Assembly: GCA_036267975.1 (NCBI GenBank)
Contig: DATAVA010000028.1
Location: 248,001 to 312,000 of the forward strand
Source: DAIDKA01 sp036267975
GTDB lineage: Bacteria; Pseudomonadota; Gammaproteobacteria; Steroidobacterales; Steroidobacteraceae
Length of the DNA stretch: 64,000 bases
Direction of reading: 5' to 3'
Below, piece by piece: positions 16,775 to 26,800 of this stretch. Position 1 is the first letter of the stretch. Each line of letters opens with the position of its first letter. The notes below the pieces were generated by a model, which did no database searches, was not told where the DNA came from, and was given only the letters and a program-made list of their open reading frames with translations. Position numbers and translations under genes: made by a program.

Positions 16775-18778
16775 ATGCTGGGCAAACTGACCTGGGCCGC
16801 CATTCCCTTCGATCAGCCGATTCCGCTGGTCACCGCCATCGTTCTCGTCATCGGGATCATCGCGCTGCTGGCGCTCGTCACCCTCAAGGGCTGGTGGCCG
16901 TACCTGTGGCATGAATGGATCACGAGCACCGACCACAAGCGCATCGGTGTGATGTACATGTTGCTGGGCCTCGTGATGCTGATACGCGGCTTCGCCGATG
17001 CCATCATGATGCGCGGACAGCTCGCGCTCGCGCAGGGCAATTCGCCGGGCTTTCTGCCACCGGAGCATTACGACCAGATCTTCTCGGCACACGGCACGAT
17101 CATGATCTTCTTCGTGGCGATGCCGTTCGTCATCGGCCTGATGAACTTCGCCGTGCCGCTGCAGCTGGGGGTGCGCGACGTGGCCTTTCCGGTGCTCAAT
17201 TCCGTGAGTTTCTGGCTCACCGCCTCCGGCGTGCTGCTGGTCAACCTGTCGCTGGTGATCGGTGAGTTCGCGAAGACCGGGTGGCTGGCCTACCCGCCGC
17301 TGTCCGAGATTGCCTACTCACCGGGCGTCGGCGTGGACTACTACCTGTGGAGCCTGCAGATCGCCGGGCTCGGGACGCTGCTCGCCGGCATCAATTTCAC
17401 GACGACCATCCTGAAGATGCGTGCGCCGGGCATGAGCTACCTGCGCATGCCGATATTCTGCTGGACCGCGCTCGCTTCGAACCTGCTCATCGTCGCCGCC
17501 TTCCCCATCCTCACCGCCACCTTCGCGATGCTGCTGCTGGACCGCTATTGCGGCTTCCACTTCTTCACGCCCGAACTCGGCGGCAACCCGATGATGTATA
17601 TCAACCTCATCTGGTGCTGGGGACACCCCGAAGTCTACATTCTCATCCTGCCCTGCTTCGGCGTGTACTCCGAGGTCATCGCGACCTTCTCCAGCAAGCC
17701 CGTGTTCGGCTATCACTCCATGGTGGTCGCGACCATGGCCATCTGCGTGCTGTCGTTTCTCGTGTGGCTGCACCATTTCTTCACCATGGGCGCCAGCGCA
17801 GACGTCAATGCCTTCTTCGGCATCATGACCATGATCATCGCCGTGCCGACCGGAGTGAAGGTGTTCAACTGGCTGTTCACCATGTACGGCGGTTCGATCC
17901 GCTTCACGGTGCCGATCTATTGGTCTTTGGGTTTCATGGTGACCTTCGTGCTCGGTGGACTCACCGGAGTGCTGCTGGCGGTTCCGCCGGCCGATTTCGT
18001 GCTGCACAACAGCCTCTTCCTGATTGCGCACTTCCACAACGTCATCATCGGCGGCGTGGTGTTCGGGGTCGTCGCCGGCTACAACTACTGGTTTCCGAAG
18101 GCCTTCGGCTTCACGCTCGATGAGCGGCTCGGCAAGGCCGTCTTCTGGTGCTGGTTCTTCGGCTTCTACCTGGCGTTCATGCCACTGTACGTTCTCGGCA
18201 TCATGGGTGCCACACGGCGCATGCAGCATTACGCGGACCCGACCTGGCAGCCGTACATGATCGCGGCGTTCTGCGGGGCCGTCCTGATCTTCTTCGGCAT
18301 CTGCCTGATGGTGATCCAGTTGTGGTGGAGCATCCGCACCCGCGAGCAACGCCGCGACCTGACCGGTGATCCCTGGAACGGCCGCACGCTCGAATGGGGA
18401 ACCGCCTCGCCACCGCCGTCGTGGAACTACGCCGTCGAGCCGCACGTGCATGGCATTGACGCCTTCTGGGCCGTGAAGACCCAGAACAAGGAACTGCACA
18501 AGGTCGCCGAGACCCGCTATGAGGCCGAGCATCAGCCGCACTACGAGACGATCCACATGCCCAAGCGCAGTGCGACCGGTTTCGTCACCGCGTTCTTCGC
18601 GGTGTTCTTGGGCTTCGGGCTGATCTGGCACATCTGGTGGCTGGCCATCGTCGCGATCATCGGGTGCCTCACCGTGCTGCTGCGCCAGGCCTGGGACATG
18701 GATCGCGAGCAGCTCATCAGCGGCACCGAACTCGAGGACTTCGACCGGCGCCACCCGGGCCTCGGGGCGCAGCGATGA
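16775..18778 (+). CDS. cyoB: Cytochrome bo-type ubiquinol oxidase subunit I
   Basis: A 667-residue heme-copper oxidase catalytic subunit, the expected length for CyoB. It has the entry motif WITSTDHKRIGVMYMLLGLVML, the low-spin-heme histidine in IFSAHGTIMIFFVAMP, the CuB/cross-linked Tyr motif WCWGHPEVYILILP, the CuB histidines in VWLHHFFTMGAS, and the two heme histidines in LIAHFHNVIIGGV. GHPEVY marks a proton-pumping A-type oxidase. It couples quinol oxidation to oxygen reduction and proton pumping in the inner membrane. It follows cyoA by 10 nt and overlaps cyoC by 4 nt. Confidence 0.97.
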   Translation: MLGKLTWAAIPFDQPIPLVTAIVLVIGIIALLALVTLKGWWPYLWHEWITSTDHKRIGVMYMLLGLVMLIRGFADAIMMRGQLALAQGNSPGFLPPEHYDQIFSAHGTIMIFFVAMPFVIGLMNFAVPLQLGVRDVAFPVLNSVSFWLTASGVLLVNLSLVIGEFAKTGWLAYPPLSEIAYSPGVGVDYYLWSLQIAGLGTLLAGINFTTTILKMRAPGMSYLRMPIFCWTALASNLLIVAAFPILTATFAMLLLDRYCGFHFFTPELGGNPMMYINLIWCWGHPEVYILILPCFGVYSEVIATFSSKPVFGYHSMVVATMAICVLSFLVWLHHFFTMGASADVNAFFGIMTMIIAVPTGVKVFNWLFTMYGGSIRFTVPIYWSLGFMVTFVLGGLTGVLLAVPPADFVLHNSLFLIAHFHNVIIGGVVFGVVAGYNYWFPKAFGFTLDERLGKAVFWCWFFGFYLAFMPLYVLGIMGATRRMQHYADPTWQPYMIAAFCGAVLIFFGICLMVIQLWWSIRTREQRRDLTGDPWNGRTLEWGTASPPPSWNYAVEPHVHGIDAFWAVKTQNKELHKVAETRYEAEHQPHYETIHMPKRSATGFVTAFFAVFLGFGLIWHIWWLAIVAIIGCLTVLLRQAWDMDREQLISGTELEDFDRRHPGLGAQR

Positions 18779-19410
18779 GCGGCGGCGCGAATACGGCCGT
18801 GCTGGGTGCCGACGGCAAGCCGGTCCCGCTGTCCGAGCGCGGACCCGCATCGACCTGGTCGATGATCAGCTTCGGCTTCTGGCTGTTCCTGCTCAGCGAT
18901 ATCGTGATTTTCGCTTCGCTGTTCGCCACCTACGCGGTGCTGTCAAAGGCCACCGCCGGCGGACCCGCCGGCCGCGACATCTTCGAGGTGAAAGGTGTCT
19001 TCATCGAGACCTGCTGCCTGCTGGCCTCGAGCTTCACCTGCGGGCTGATGCTGATCGCCGCCGGGCGCCGCCAGGTGCGGCGCCTCTACCTGTGGGCGAT
19101 CGTGACCTGGGTATTGGGCGCCGCATTCATCGGGCTCGAGGTCACCGAGTTCTCCAGCCTCGTCGCCCGCGGCGACGGGCCGACGCACAGCGCATTCCTG
19201 TCCGCATTCTTCACGCTGGTCGGCACGCACGGTTGCCACGTGACATCGGGGCTGCTGTGGCTGCTCGTCATGATGGCGCAGGTCGCCACGCTCGGCCTGC
19301 GGACCACCGTGGTGCGGCGTCTGTTCTGCTTTAGTTTGTTCTGGCACGCGCTCGATCTGGTGTGGATCGGCGTGTTCACCATCGTTTACCTGGGAAGCCT
19401 CCATGTCTGA
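18775..19410 (+). CDS. cyoC: Cytochrome bo-type ubiquinol oxidase subunit III
   Basis: A 211-residue integral membrane subunit with five helices, typical of CyoC. Conserved blocks are FGFWLFLLSDIVIFASLFATYAV, GVFIETCCLLASSFTCGLML, and GTHGCHVTSGLLWLLVMMAQ. It stabilises subunit I and has no redox centre. ATG 18775 overlaps the cyoB stop (ATGA), and its own 3' end overlaps cyoD by 8 nt, so translation is coupled along the operon. Confidence 0.95.
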   Translation: MSGGANTAVLGADGKPVPLSERGPASTWSMISFGFWLFLLSDIVIFASLFATYAVLSKATAGGPAGRDIFEVKGVFIETCCLLASSFTCGLMLIAAGRRQVRRLYLWAIVTWVLGAAFIGLEVTEFSSLVARGDGPTHSAFLSAFFTLVGTHGCHVTSGLLWLLVMMAQVATLGLRTTVVRRLFCFSLFWHALDLVWIGVFTIVYLGSLHV

Positions 19411-19759
19411 TACCAACTTCGAAATCGAAGAAGACGGCAGTACCAATGTCAAAAGCTATCTGGCCGGTCTCGGGCTCGCGATCATCCTGACGCTGGCATC
19501 ATTCGGCCTGGCGCGCACGCACCTGGTGTGGGGACCCGGCATGCCCGTGTTGCTGGCGGTGCTCGCCATCGCGCAGATGGGTGTTCATCTCGTGTTCTTC
19601 ATGCACGTGAATGCCACCGAGGAAGGCGAGAACACCGCTCTCGCCTTGGGCTTCGGCATCTTCATCGTGTTCCTCGTCGTGTTCGGCTCCCTCGTCATCA
19701 TGAGCAACCTCAGCAGCATCATGCCGACCATGGATCAGCTGATGAAGATGCAGCGTTAG
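19403..19759 (+). CDS. cyoD: Cytochrome bo-type ubiquinol oxidase subunit IV
   Basis: A 118-residue subunit with three predicted membrane helices (YLAGLGLAIILTLASFGLA, VLLAVLAIAQMGVHLVFFMHV, ALGFGIFIVFLVVFGSLVIM). The VHLVFFMH block is typical of CyoD. The stop overlaps the convergent alcohol dehydrogenase gene by 4 nt, so no room is left for a terminator. cyoE (heme O synthase), often the fifth gene, is not here; if the enzyme uses heme O, cyoE must lie elsewhere. Confidence 0.95.
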   Translation: MSDTNFEIEEDGSTNVKSYLAGLGLAIILTLASFGLARTHLVWGPGMPVLLAVLAIAQMGVHLVFFMHVNATEEGENTALALGFGIFIVFLVVFGSLVIMSNLSSIMPTMDQLMKMQR

Positions 19760-21870
19760 GGGCGGGTCGAACCCGCCGCCACGGCAGCCTTGGCCTGATT
19801 CGCCCGCTCGATCAGGTAGGCCCTAATCGCCTCCAGCTCCGCGGGGCTCACCTTGCCCTTGAAGGAGGCCATGCCGCCCGACTGCATCGCACCGTCGAGC
19901 ACGATGGTGCGCATCACGTCCGCGGTGTCGATGGCCGGCGAGTAGCGCAGGTCCGGGAACGCGCCGCGATTGGCGTACGCAGTCTCGTGGCACACCGCGC
20001 AATGATCCGCGAAGGCCTGCTGGCCGGCCGCGATGACTTCCTTCGAAGCCGTCGACGGGGGTGGGTTCAGCACCCGCGGCGGCGGCGGCGGTGGCGCCGG
20101 CGGCAGGCTCGCGCCGCCGTTCAACTTGAACACCAGCAGCCGCGACTGATTGCTCATGCCGAAGGGCACCAGGCCGTAGCCGGCCTCCACGGCGATGTAC
20201 TCCTGACCATCCACTTCGAACGCCGAAGCGGCGGCCACCACACCGGTCTGGGCTTCGAAGGTCCACAGCGGCTGACCATTGTCGGCCCGGTAGGCAATGA
20301 ACTGTCCCTTGTTCGTGCCCTGGAACACCAGGCCGCCGGCCGTCGACAGCGTCCCATCGCCGATAGTGCCGTGCGGTGGCGTGCGCCACACCTCGCGCTC
20401 CTTGACTGGGTCCCACGCAATCAGCTGCGACGTCGCGCTGCGCGGCGCCGTGGAGTGCTGCTCATCGTAGGTCGATGGTGGCAAACCGGTGGCCAGTCCC
20501 GTAATCGAAGACATGGGTTTGCCGTTGAAGGTGTCCGCGGCCTTCATCAGCCCGCTGGTCTCAATGACCGAGAAATAAGCCAAGCCGGTCTGCGGGTCGT
20601 AGGAGAACGGGTGCCAGGCATGCGCGCCCTGGCCGCCGGGCTGCACAATCGCAATCTTGCGCGTTAGATCGTAACGGTCGGACTGGGTCATCCGCGGTTT
20701 GCCCGTGACCGGGTCGATGCCGCTGGTCCAGCTGGTCGGGACGAAGTTCTTCGCCCTGATCACCTTGCCGTTCTTCGCGTCCAGCACGTAGTACATGCCG
20801 TTCTTGGAGGCCTGCATCAGCACGCGTCGCGAGCGCCCGTCGATCTTCAGGTCCGCCAGCATGAGCGGTGAGGTGGCATCGTAGTCCCACTCATCACCGG
20901 GTGTTTCCTGGTAGTGCCACACGTATTGGCCGGTATCCGGATTGACCGCGATGATCGAGGCGATATACAGGTTGTCGCCACCACCGCTGCCCCGGTACTG
21001 GCGATTCCAGGGGGAGCCGTTGCCGGTGCCGATGAACAGCAGGTTCAGTCGCGAGTCATAGACGATGCCATCCCACACCGTGCCGCCGCCGCCCCACTTC
21101 CAGAAGTCGCCGTTCCAGGTGCTCGCCGCACTTTGCAGATAGGCCGGTTCCGGTCCGGCGGCGGGATTGCCGGGCACCGTGTAGAAGCGCCACAGCTGCT
21201 TGCCCGTTTGCGCATCGTAGGCCGAGACATAGCCGCGCACCCCGAACTCCGAACCGGCGCTACCGATGATCACCTTGCCATTCGCGATACGCGGTGCGCC
21301 GGTGCTGGTCAGCGGCTTGTCGTGGTCGATGGTCAAAGTCGTCCATACCTCGGCGCCGGTTGTGGCGTCCAGCGCCACCAGCCGACCGTCGTAGGTGCTG
21401 ACATAGATGCGGCCCTTCCAGGCCGCCACGCCGCGATTGACCAGGTCGCAGCAGCCGCGGCCGGCGAATTCGCCCGGCACCTTCGGGTCATAGGCCCACA
21501 GCAGTTTGCCGGTGCGCGCATCGACCGCCTTGACCTTGCTCCAGGCCGTTGAGAAGTACAGCACCCCATCGATGGCCAGCGGCGTCGCCTCCTGGCCGCG
21601 ATTGCTGTCGAAGTCTACGTACCAGGCCAGCGACAGCTGCTTCACGTTGTCCGTATTGATCTGCTTCAGGGGGCTGAAGCGCTGCTCGTCCGTAGTGCGG
21701 CCAACGGTCAACCATTGACCGGGCTCGGAAGCCGCTTTGCCCAGCCGTGTGGCATCCACAGCCGCCGGACCCGCCGCAAGTGCCGCAGCGCATTGCAGCA
21801 GCGCGCCGAGTAACGAGACCGCTAATGAAGCCCGGAACGCAGTCCCCAGCCGTTTTGATCGCACAGTCAT
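19756..21870 (-). CDS. PQQ-dependent quinohemoprotein alcohol dehydrogenase (type II)
   Basis: A 704-residue periplasmic enzyme: signal peptide (about 1-32), eight-bladed PQQ propeller, Pro-rich hinge (PPAPPPPPP) and a C-terminal cytochrome c with CAVCH at about 624-628. Active-site features are the vicinal disulfide Cys140-Cys141 in GRGCCDLVNRG, calcium ligands Glu208 (SAGSEFG) and Asn284 (GTGNGSPW), and catalytic Asp329 in GDEWDYDATSP. It oxidises primary alcohols to aldehydes and passes electrons through its heme to a cytochrome or quinone pool, which may then feed the adjacent bo-type oxidase. ATG 21870 follows gaggagagggt. It diverges from the hydrolase at 21991. Confidence 0.93.
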   Translation of the reverse strand: MTVRSKRLGTAFRASLAVSLLGALLQCAAALAAGPAAVDATRLGKAASEPGQWLTVGRTTDEQRFSPLKQINTDNVKQLSLAWYVDFDSNRGQEATPLAIDGVLYFSTAWSKVKAVDARTGKLLWAYDPKVPGEFAGRGCCDLVNRGVAAWKGRIYVSTYDGRLVALDATTGAEVWTTLTIDHDKPLTSTGAPRIANGKVIIGSAGSEFGVRGYVSAYDAQTGKQLWRFYTVPGNPAAGPEPAYLQSAASTWNGDFWKWGGGGTVWDGIVYDSRLNLLFIGTGNGSPWNRQYRGSGGGDNLYIASIIAVNPDTGQYVWHYQETPGDEWDYDATSPLMLADLKIDGRSRRVLMQASKNGMYYVLDAKNGKVIRAKNFVPTSWTSGIDPVTGKPRMTQSDRYDLTRKIAIVQPGGQGAHAWHPFSYDPQTGLAYFSVIETSGLMKAADTFNGKPMSSITGLATGLPPSTYDEQHSTAPRSATSQLIAWDPVKEREVWRTPPHGTIGDGTLSTAGGLVFQGTNKGQFIAYRADNGQPLWTFEAQTGVVAAASAFEVDGQEYIAVEAGYGLVPFGMSNQSRLLVFKLNGGASLPPAPPPPPPRVLNPPPSTASKEVIAAGQQAFADHCAVCHETAYANRGAFPDLRYSPAIDTADVMRTIVLDGAMQSGGMASFKGKVSPAELEAIRAYLIERANQAKAAVAAGSTRP

Positions 21871-21990
21871 ACCCTCTCCTCGACGCGGTGCCCAATGCAT
21901 GCGCGTGGCGCAGTGTGCACCGGGCTTGCGCCCTTGCCAACGCAACGCCAGACTCTAGCCCCTGCCCAGCGCCGTTTACAGGAGAGGACC

Positions 21991-22863
21991 ATGTGCGAGA
22001 ACGACGACTTTGATGCAATTGTCCAGTACCAGCGGCGCGGCCCGGCCCTGTCGCGGCGCGAGTTCGGGGCTCTCTCGGTGGGCGCGGGGCTCTTGTCTCT
22101 GGTGCCGGCCGGCGCGTATGCCGCGGCGACCAGCGGGGCCGATGTGGACATCACCACGCCCGATGGCACCTGCGATGCCTACTTCGTGCACCCCACCAAG
22201 GGCAAGCATCCTGCGGTGCTGATCTGGCCCGATATCTTTGGCCTGCGTCCCGCCTTCAAACAGATGGCCACGCGCCTGGCCGAGTCCGGATACTCAGTGC
22301 TCGTGATCAATCCCTTCTACCGCATCCAGAAGGCGCCGACCTCCACCACCACGACCTTCGATGCCACCACGCGCGCCGCGCTCACCAAGATGATGGGATC
22401 GCTGTCACCGAAGACCGCGCAGGTCGACGGCGCGGCACTCGTTCCCTGGCTGGACAAGCAGGCCTCCGTCGATAGGAAAAAGAAGATGGGGACGACAGGC
22501 TATTGCATGGGCGGCCCGTACACCTTCCGCCTGGCGGCGCAGTTCCCGGAACGCGTCGGCGCCATCGCGACCTTCCATGGTGCCGCGCTCGCGAACGCAT
22601 CGCCGGACAGCCCGCACCTGCTGGTGCCGAAGATGAAGGCCAGCGCGCTGATCTGTATTGCTGCCAGCGATGACATGAGCGATCCGAAGGCCAAGGACCT
22701 GCTCGAAACTGCCTTCACTGCCGCCGGACTGCCGCACGAGGTGCAGGTCTATGAGGGCACGAAGCACGGCTGGTGTCCCACCGACTCGGGCGTCTACGAC
22801 CATGACGCCGCCGAAAAAGCCTGGTCACGGTTGCTGTTCTGGTTCAACAAGTCGCTGGTGTAA
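21991..22863 (+). CDS. Dienelactone hydrolase family protein with Tat-like leader
   Basis: A 290-residue alpha/beta hydrolase. The N-terminus (LSRREFGALSVGAGLLSLVPAGAYAAA) looks like a twin-arginine signal, although it lies about 20 residues in. The catalytic core contains the cysteine nucleophile in TGYCMGGPYTF, a histidine in GTKHGWCPTD, and an acidic residue in IAASDDMSDPKAKD, the Cys-His-Asp triad of dienelactone hydrolases. Substrate unknown; these enzymes cleave lactones or esters. ATG 21991 follows aggagaggacc. An aldo/keto reductase starts 11 nt after the stop, so the two are probably cotranscribed. Confidence 0.9.
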   Translation: MCENDDFDAIVQYQRRGPALSRREFGALSVGAGLLSLVPAGAYAAATSGADVDITTPDGTCDAYFVHPTKGKHPAVLIWPDIFGLRPAFKQMATRLAESGYSVLVINPFYRIQKAPTSTTTTFDATTRAALTKMMGSLSPKTAQVDGAALVPWLDKQASVDRKKKMGTTGYCMGGPYTFRLAAQFPERVGAIATFHGAALANASPDSPHLLVPKMKASALICIAASDDMSDPKAKDLLETAFTAAGLPHEVQVYEGTKHGWCPTDSGVYDHDAAEKAWSRLLFWFNKSLV

Positions 22864-22874
22864 TCATTCCCGTG

Positions 22875-23867
22875 ATGGCTCGCCCGCTCGGCAGCACAGG
22901 CCCCAACGTGTCGGTTGTGGGCCTCGGCTGCATGGGCATGTCGGGTGCGTACGGTCCGAGTAACCGCGCCGAGAGCATCGCGACCATCCACGCGGCGCTC
23001 GCGGCCGGCATCACGCTGCTCGATACCGGTGACTTCTACGGCATGGGGCACAACGAGCTGCTGATCCGCGAAGCGCTGAGCGGCGTGCCGCGCGATTCGG
23101 TGCAGATCAGCGTGAAGTTCGGCGCCCTGCGCGGGCCTGACGGGGCATGGCTCGGCTACGACAGCCGCCCCGCTGCCGTGCGCAATTTTCTCACCTACTC
23201 GCTGCAGCGGTTGGGCACCGACTACATCGACATCTACCGCCCCGCGCGGCTCGACCCCGGCGTGCCCGTCGAGGAGACGGTGGGCGCCATTGCCGATCTC
23301 ATCAAGGGCGGCTACGTGCGGCACGTGGGTCTGTCCGAAGTTGGCGCTGCCACGCTGCGCCGCGCCGCCGCCGTGCATCCCATCGTCGACCTGCAGATCG
23401 AGTACTCACTGATCTCACGCGGCATCGAGGCGCAGATCCTGCCGACCTGCCGCGAGCTGGGCATCGCCATCACGGCCTACGGCATCCTCTCGCGCGGCCT
23501 CATCAGTGGCCACTTCGAGACCGCGGTCCCGGCCGGCGGCCAGGACATCCGCCCCTTCAACCCGCGCTTCCAGGGCGCGAACCTCGCGGCCAACCTGGCA
23601 CTCGTCGACAAGCTGCGCGCGGTCGCGGCCACCATCGGTGCCACGGTCGCGCAGGTCGCGATCGCCTGGGTGGCCGCGCAGGGCGTGGACATCATCCCGC
23701 TCATCGGCACCAAGCGCCGCGACCGACTCGCGGAGGCGCTCGGCGCCCTGTCCTTGAAGCTCAGCGCCGAGCAACTCGCGGCGCTGACGCGCGCGATCCC
23801 GCCCAATGCCGCGCTCGGTGAACGCTATCCCGCCGCGGCCATGGCGCATCTCGACAGCGAGCGGTAA
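22875..23867 (+). CDS. Aldo/keto reductase
   Basis: A 330-residue NADPH-dependent TIM-barrel oxidoreductase. Three of the four catalytic residues are visible: Asp50 and Tyr55 in LLDTGDFYGMGHNE, and Lys81 in ISVKFGALRG. The usual histidine is replaced: where most relatives have YYQHRVDP, this one has YRPARLDP (Ala124). Some AKR subfamilies share that block, so activity may persist with altered substrate preference. Other blocks are GYVRHVGLSEVGA, LQIEYSLISRG, and the cofactor-phosphate loop PLIGTKRRDRLAEALGAL. ATG 22875 is preferred to the GTG immediately before it. It ends 11 nt from the convergent STAND gene. Confidence 0.93.
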   Translation: MARPLGSTGPNVSVVGLGCMGMSGAYGPSNRAESIATIHAALAAGITLLDTGDFYGMGHNELLIREALSGVPRDSVQISVKFGALRGPDGAWLGYDSRPAAVRNFLTYSLQRLGTDYIDIYRPARLDPGVPVEETVGAIADLIKGGYVRHVGLSEVGAATLRRAAAVHPIVDLQIEYSLISRGIEAQILPTCRELGIAITAYGILSRGLISGHFETAVPAGGQDIRPFNPRFQGANLAANLALVDKLRAVAATIGATVAQVAIAWVAAQGVDIIPLIGTKRRDRLAEALGALSLKLSAEQLAALTRAIPPNAALGERYPAAAMAHLDSER

Positions 23868-23878
23868 GCGCCTGCGGC

Positions 23879-26800
23879 TCAGTGCTGCGCGGTGCGGTTG
23901 CGAGCCAGCTGAATACGCGCGCGCCATTGCTGCGTGTCGTGCAGCACGGCGATCGTGGGGGGCAGATGATCGACGAGTTGCGCGGCTTCGCGCAGCAGTA
24001 ACGGGGCTTGGCGCTCGTCGGTGCGTGACTGTGCATACAGCGCCTGTGCCAGCTCCAAGGGCAGCCACTCATCGCCATGATTGCGCTTTTCCAGCGCCCG
24101 ATACTGTGTGACGACAGGACCGATCATCTGCGCCGCCTGCGCCTGCTGGCCAGTTCCCGCTAGTGCCATTGCCAGCCAAGTGCTCGCCTGGCTCACCTCA
24201 CGCGGCCTGGTGGCCAAACCTACATCGGCGCTGCACGCCTGCACCGCCGTGCGCTCCAGTTGCGCCGCAACCGCGAAGCGCCCGAGGCGGTATTCGGCGT
24301 GTGCTTCGACATCGGAAAGATGGTAGAGCGCGTAATTCTTCATGGCGGTCTGAAACGGGCCACCGTCGGTGCGGGCGGGTAGCCAGCGCACCCGGGCATC
24401 ATCCGCGATGCGGCGCGCGCCTGCAAAGTCATCGCGCTCATAGGCCAGCGTCGCCGTCAGATAAGCCCTGATCGCATTGACCCAACCTGCCGGAAAACTA
24501 TCCCCCAGGTGCAGCTTTTTCGTGAAGGAGTCGGCGATGGCGAGAGTCTCAGCGGCGCCCGCTGCGTCTCCGAGCTGCGCCTGGCTCACGACCGTATAGT
24601 GCGTTTGATCGTTCAGGTTTACGACAAAGAATGTTGCGCTGGTGCTGAGCTGACCGTAGATGTCCACCGCCTTGCGGTAGTTCACGATCGCCTCGCGCAA
24701 GCGCGCGGCCGACCATTGCGCAGCGCCGATCTGCGCGTAAGACGTGGCGAGTTCGGTAAGGTAGAACTTATTCGCCGGCTCGAGTGCGACCAGCTCGAAC
24801 GCGGTCTTGCCGGCCTGGAGGGCAAAGCGCGCGGCTTCCACTGCGTCTAGATTCTCACTGGCGGCACTCGAAAGTGCGCTCTCGGTTATCTGCTTCGCCA
24901 ACACGATCTCGCCATACTGCGGGCGCTGCGCCAGTACCCGATCGATGACCTGGAGAGTATCTTCGCCGGCTCGGTGCGCCTCATCACTGCGCCTGAGGTT
25001 GACCAGGCCCTGGACGAGCCACGATCCGGCGATCGCATAGTCGGCATCCAGGACCAGATCACCCGGGTTGCGGGCACCGAGCTGGAGCGCCAAGCGCTGG
25101 GCCTCGCGCGCGCTGCGCACGCCATCTTCGTTTTGATTATTGCCAACGCCTGCGGCGCCGCTGGAGATCAGTACCTCCACATAGGCACGACGCACCTCGT
25201 GCGATGCCCCGGGCTGACTTGCAATCGGGCGCACCAGATCGGCCGCGCGCTTGATGTCGGTGAACTCCTCGGCGCTGACCTGATTGGCCCGCAGCTTACC
25301 CAGATTGGTATAGACGCGGGCCAGCGCTATGGCGGTGGCCTCGGACCGATCGCCCGCGCGACGCAGGGCATCGAGCAGCGCGATCCCCGTGGTCGCGCTT
25401 TGAATACCCTTGGTCGTATTGCCCAGGTACATGGACGCCCCGGCGTAATTCGCATAGGCCAGCGCGCCATCACGCACCGTCTGCGCATCCTTGAGTTTGG
25501 GCGGCAGCGCGTTGAAGTAGTCGATCTCCCGCTGCGACAGCCCGATGATGGTCTGGTAGCGCCCGAAGCTCGCCAGTTCCTGCACGAAGTCATCGGTCAG
25601 GAACCCCAGCAGACGCTGGGCCTGGTTGCGCCCCTGCTCCGCGAGCACTCGGGTCTGCTGCGCATCCGCCTCGGCACGCCGGGCCCGCTGCACGTTCACG
25701 ATCGCCAGCACCGCGGCCACCACCGCGAGCGCGGCTAGCGCGGTGCAGCCGGCCGCGATCGCCCGTGCCCGCCGCAGGGCGCGCTGGGCGGCGTGCTCAC
25801 GCGCACTTTGCTCGGCCAGCAGGCGCTCGGTCGCCTCACGCGCCTCGCGCTCCTGGCGCTGGTCGCGGCTGGCCTTCACCACCCCCGTGAGGACATCGTG
25901 CGTCAGCTCCACCCGACGCACATCCAGGCGTTCCTCGATGCGCAGCAGCCTTCGATTCACCAGCACCCCGAGCGCATCCGGGGCGGCACCGGCGATCTGC
26001 AGGCGGCGCAACACCCGCTCCTCGGCAAGGTTCTCTCGATAACCTGAGTCGGTCAGCAGCTCATCCTCGATGACCCGGCGCACGGCAGCTGGCTGATCGG
26101 CCAGGGAGCGCTCGTAGAAGCTGCTGAGGATGCTCTCGTGGGAGCCTGCCAGAAGGTCCAATGAGACCTCGGATCGGTGCTGCGCGATGCGCTGCTCGTT
26201 GAGCTCGCGGCAGATCAGACTCAAGAGCGAGGGCTCCACTTCCGCATTGGCAAGCTCGGAGCCGCCGGCCACGAAGCGTACGATCGCCGCGGCGACTTCC
26301 TCGGAGACCAAGTCCTTGCCCGGTCTTCGGACCGCCTCCAGTCCCTGGCTGCCCGTCATCGGCGCCAGCCTCAGCCTGTTCTGTGAGAGGCTGGGCATGG
26401 TCTTCTTCAAGCCCTCCAGGGGCGCTAAGTAATCCTCGCGCAGCGAGATCACCACCCGATAGTCACTGCGGGAAAAGTCAAAGCGCTCCGCGGCGCTCTC
26501 ATCGGACTCTAACTTCGCCTCCAGGGCCCGGGGCGGGCGATTCTCCACTAGATCGGCCAGTTCCTCGATGAAGCGCGCCGCCCGGGCGCGGCCGAACTCA
26601 TCGCTTTGCGCAAGTGTAAACAGCTCCTCGAACTGGTCGAAGATCAGGAGCGGGATCAATGTCGAGCCAGCGCTGTCTTTCAGCACCGCATCGCGGTGGT
26701 GCAGGAACTCCCAGATCGATTCCTCCGGGGCCACCGCTGCAGTGTGTGTCCAGTGACCGGCAGATGCCGCACGTTCAATCGCCTGCTTGATCTGCGCGGA

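Noticed and set aside
17318..18850. 510-codon minus-strand open frame across cyoB
   Set aside because: Antisense to the oxidase subunit I gene; composition dominated by Glu/His/Arg/Asp from complementing membrane-helix codons, with no domain or ribosome-binding site.
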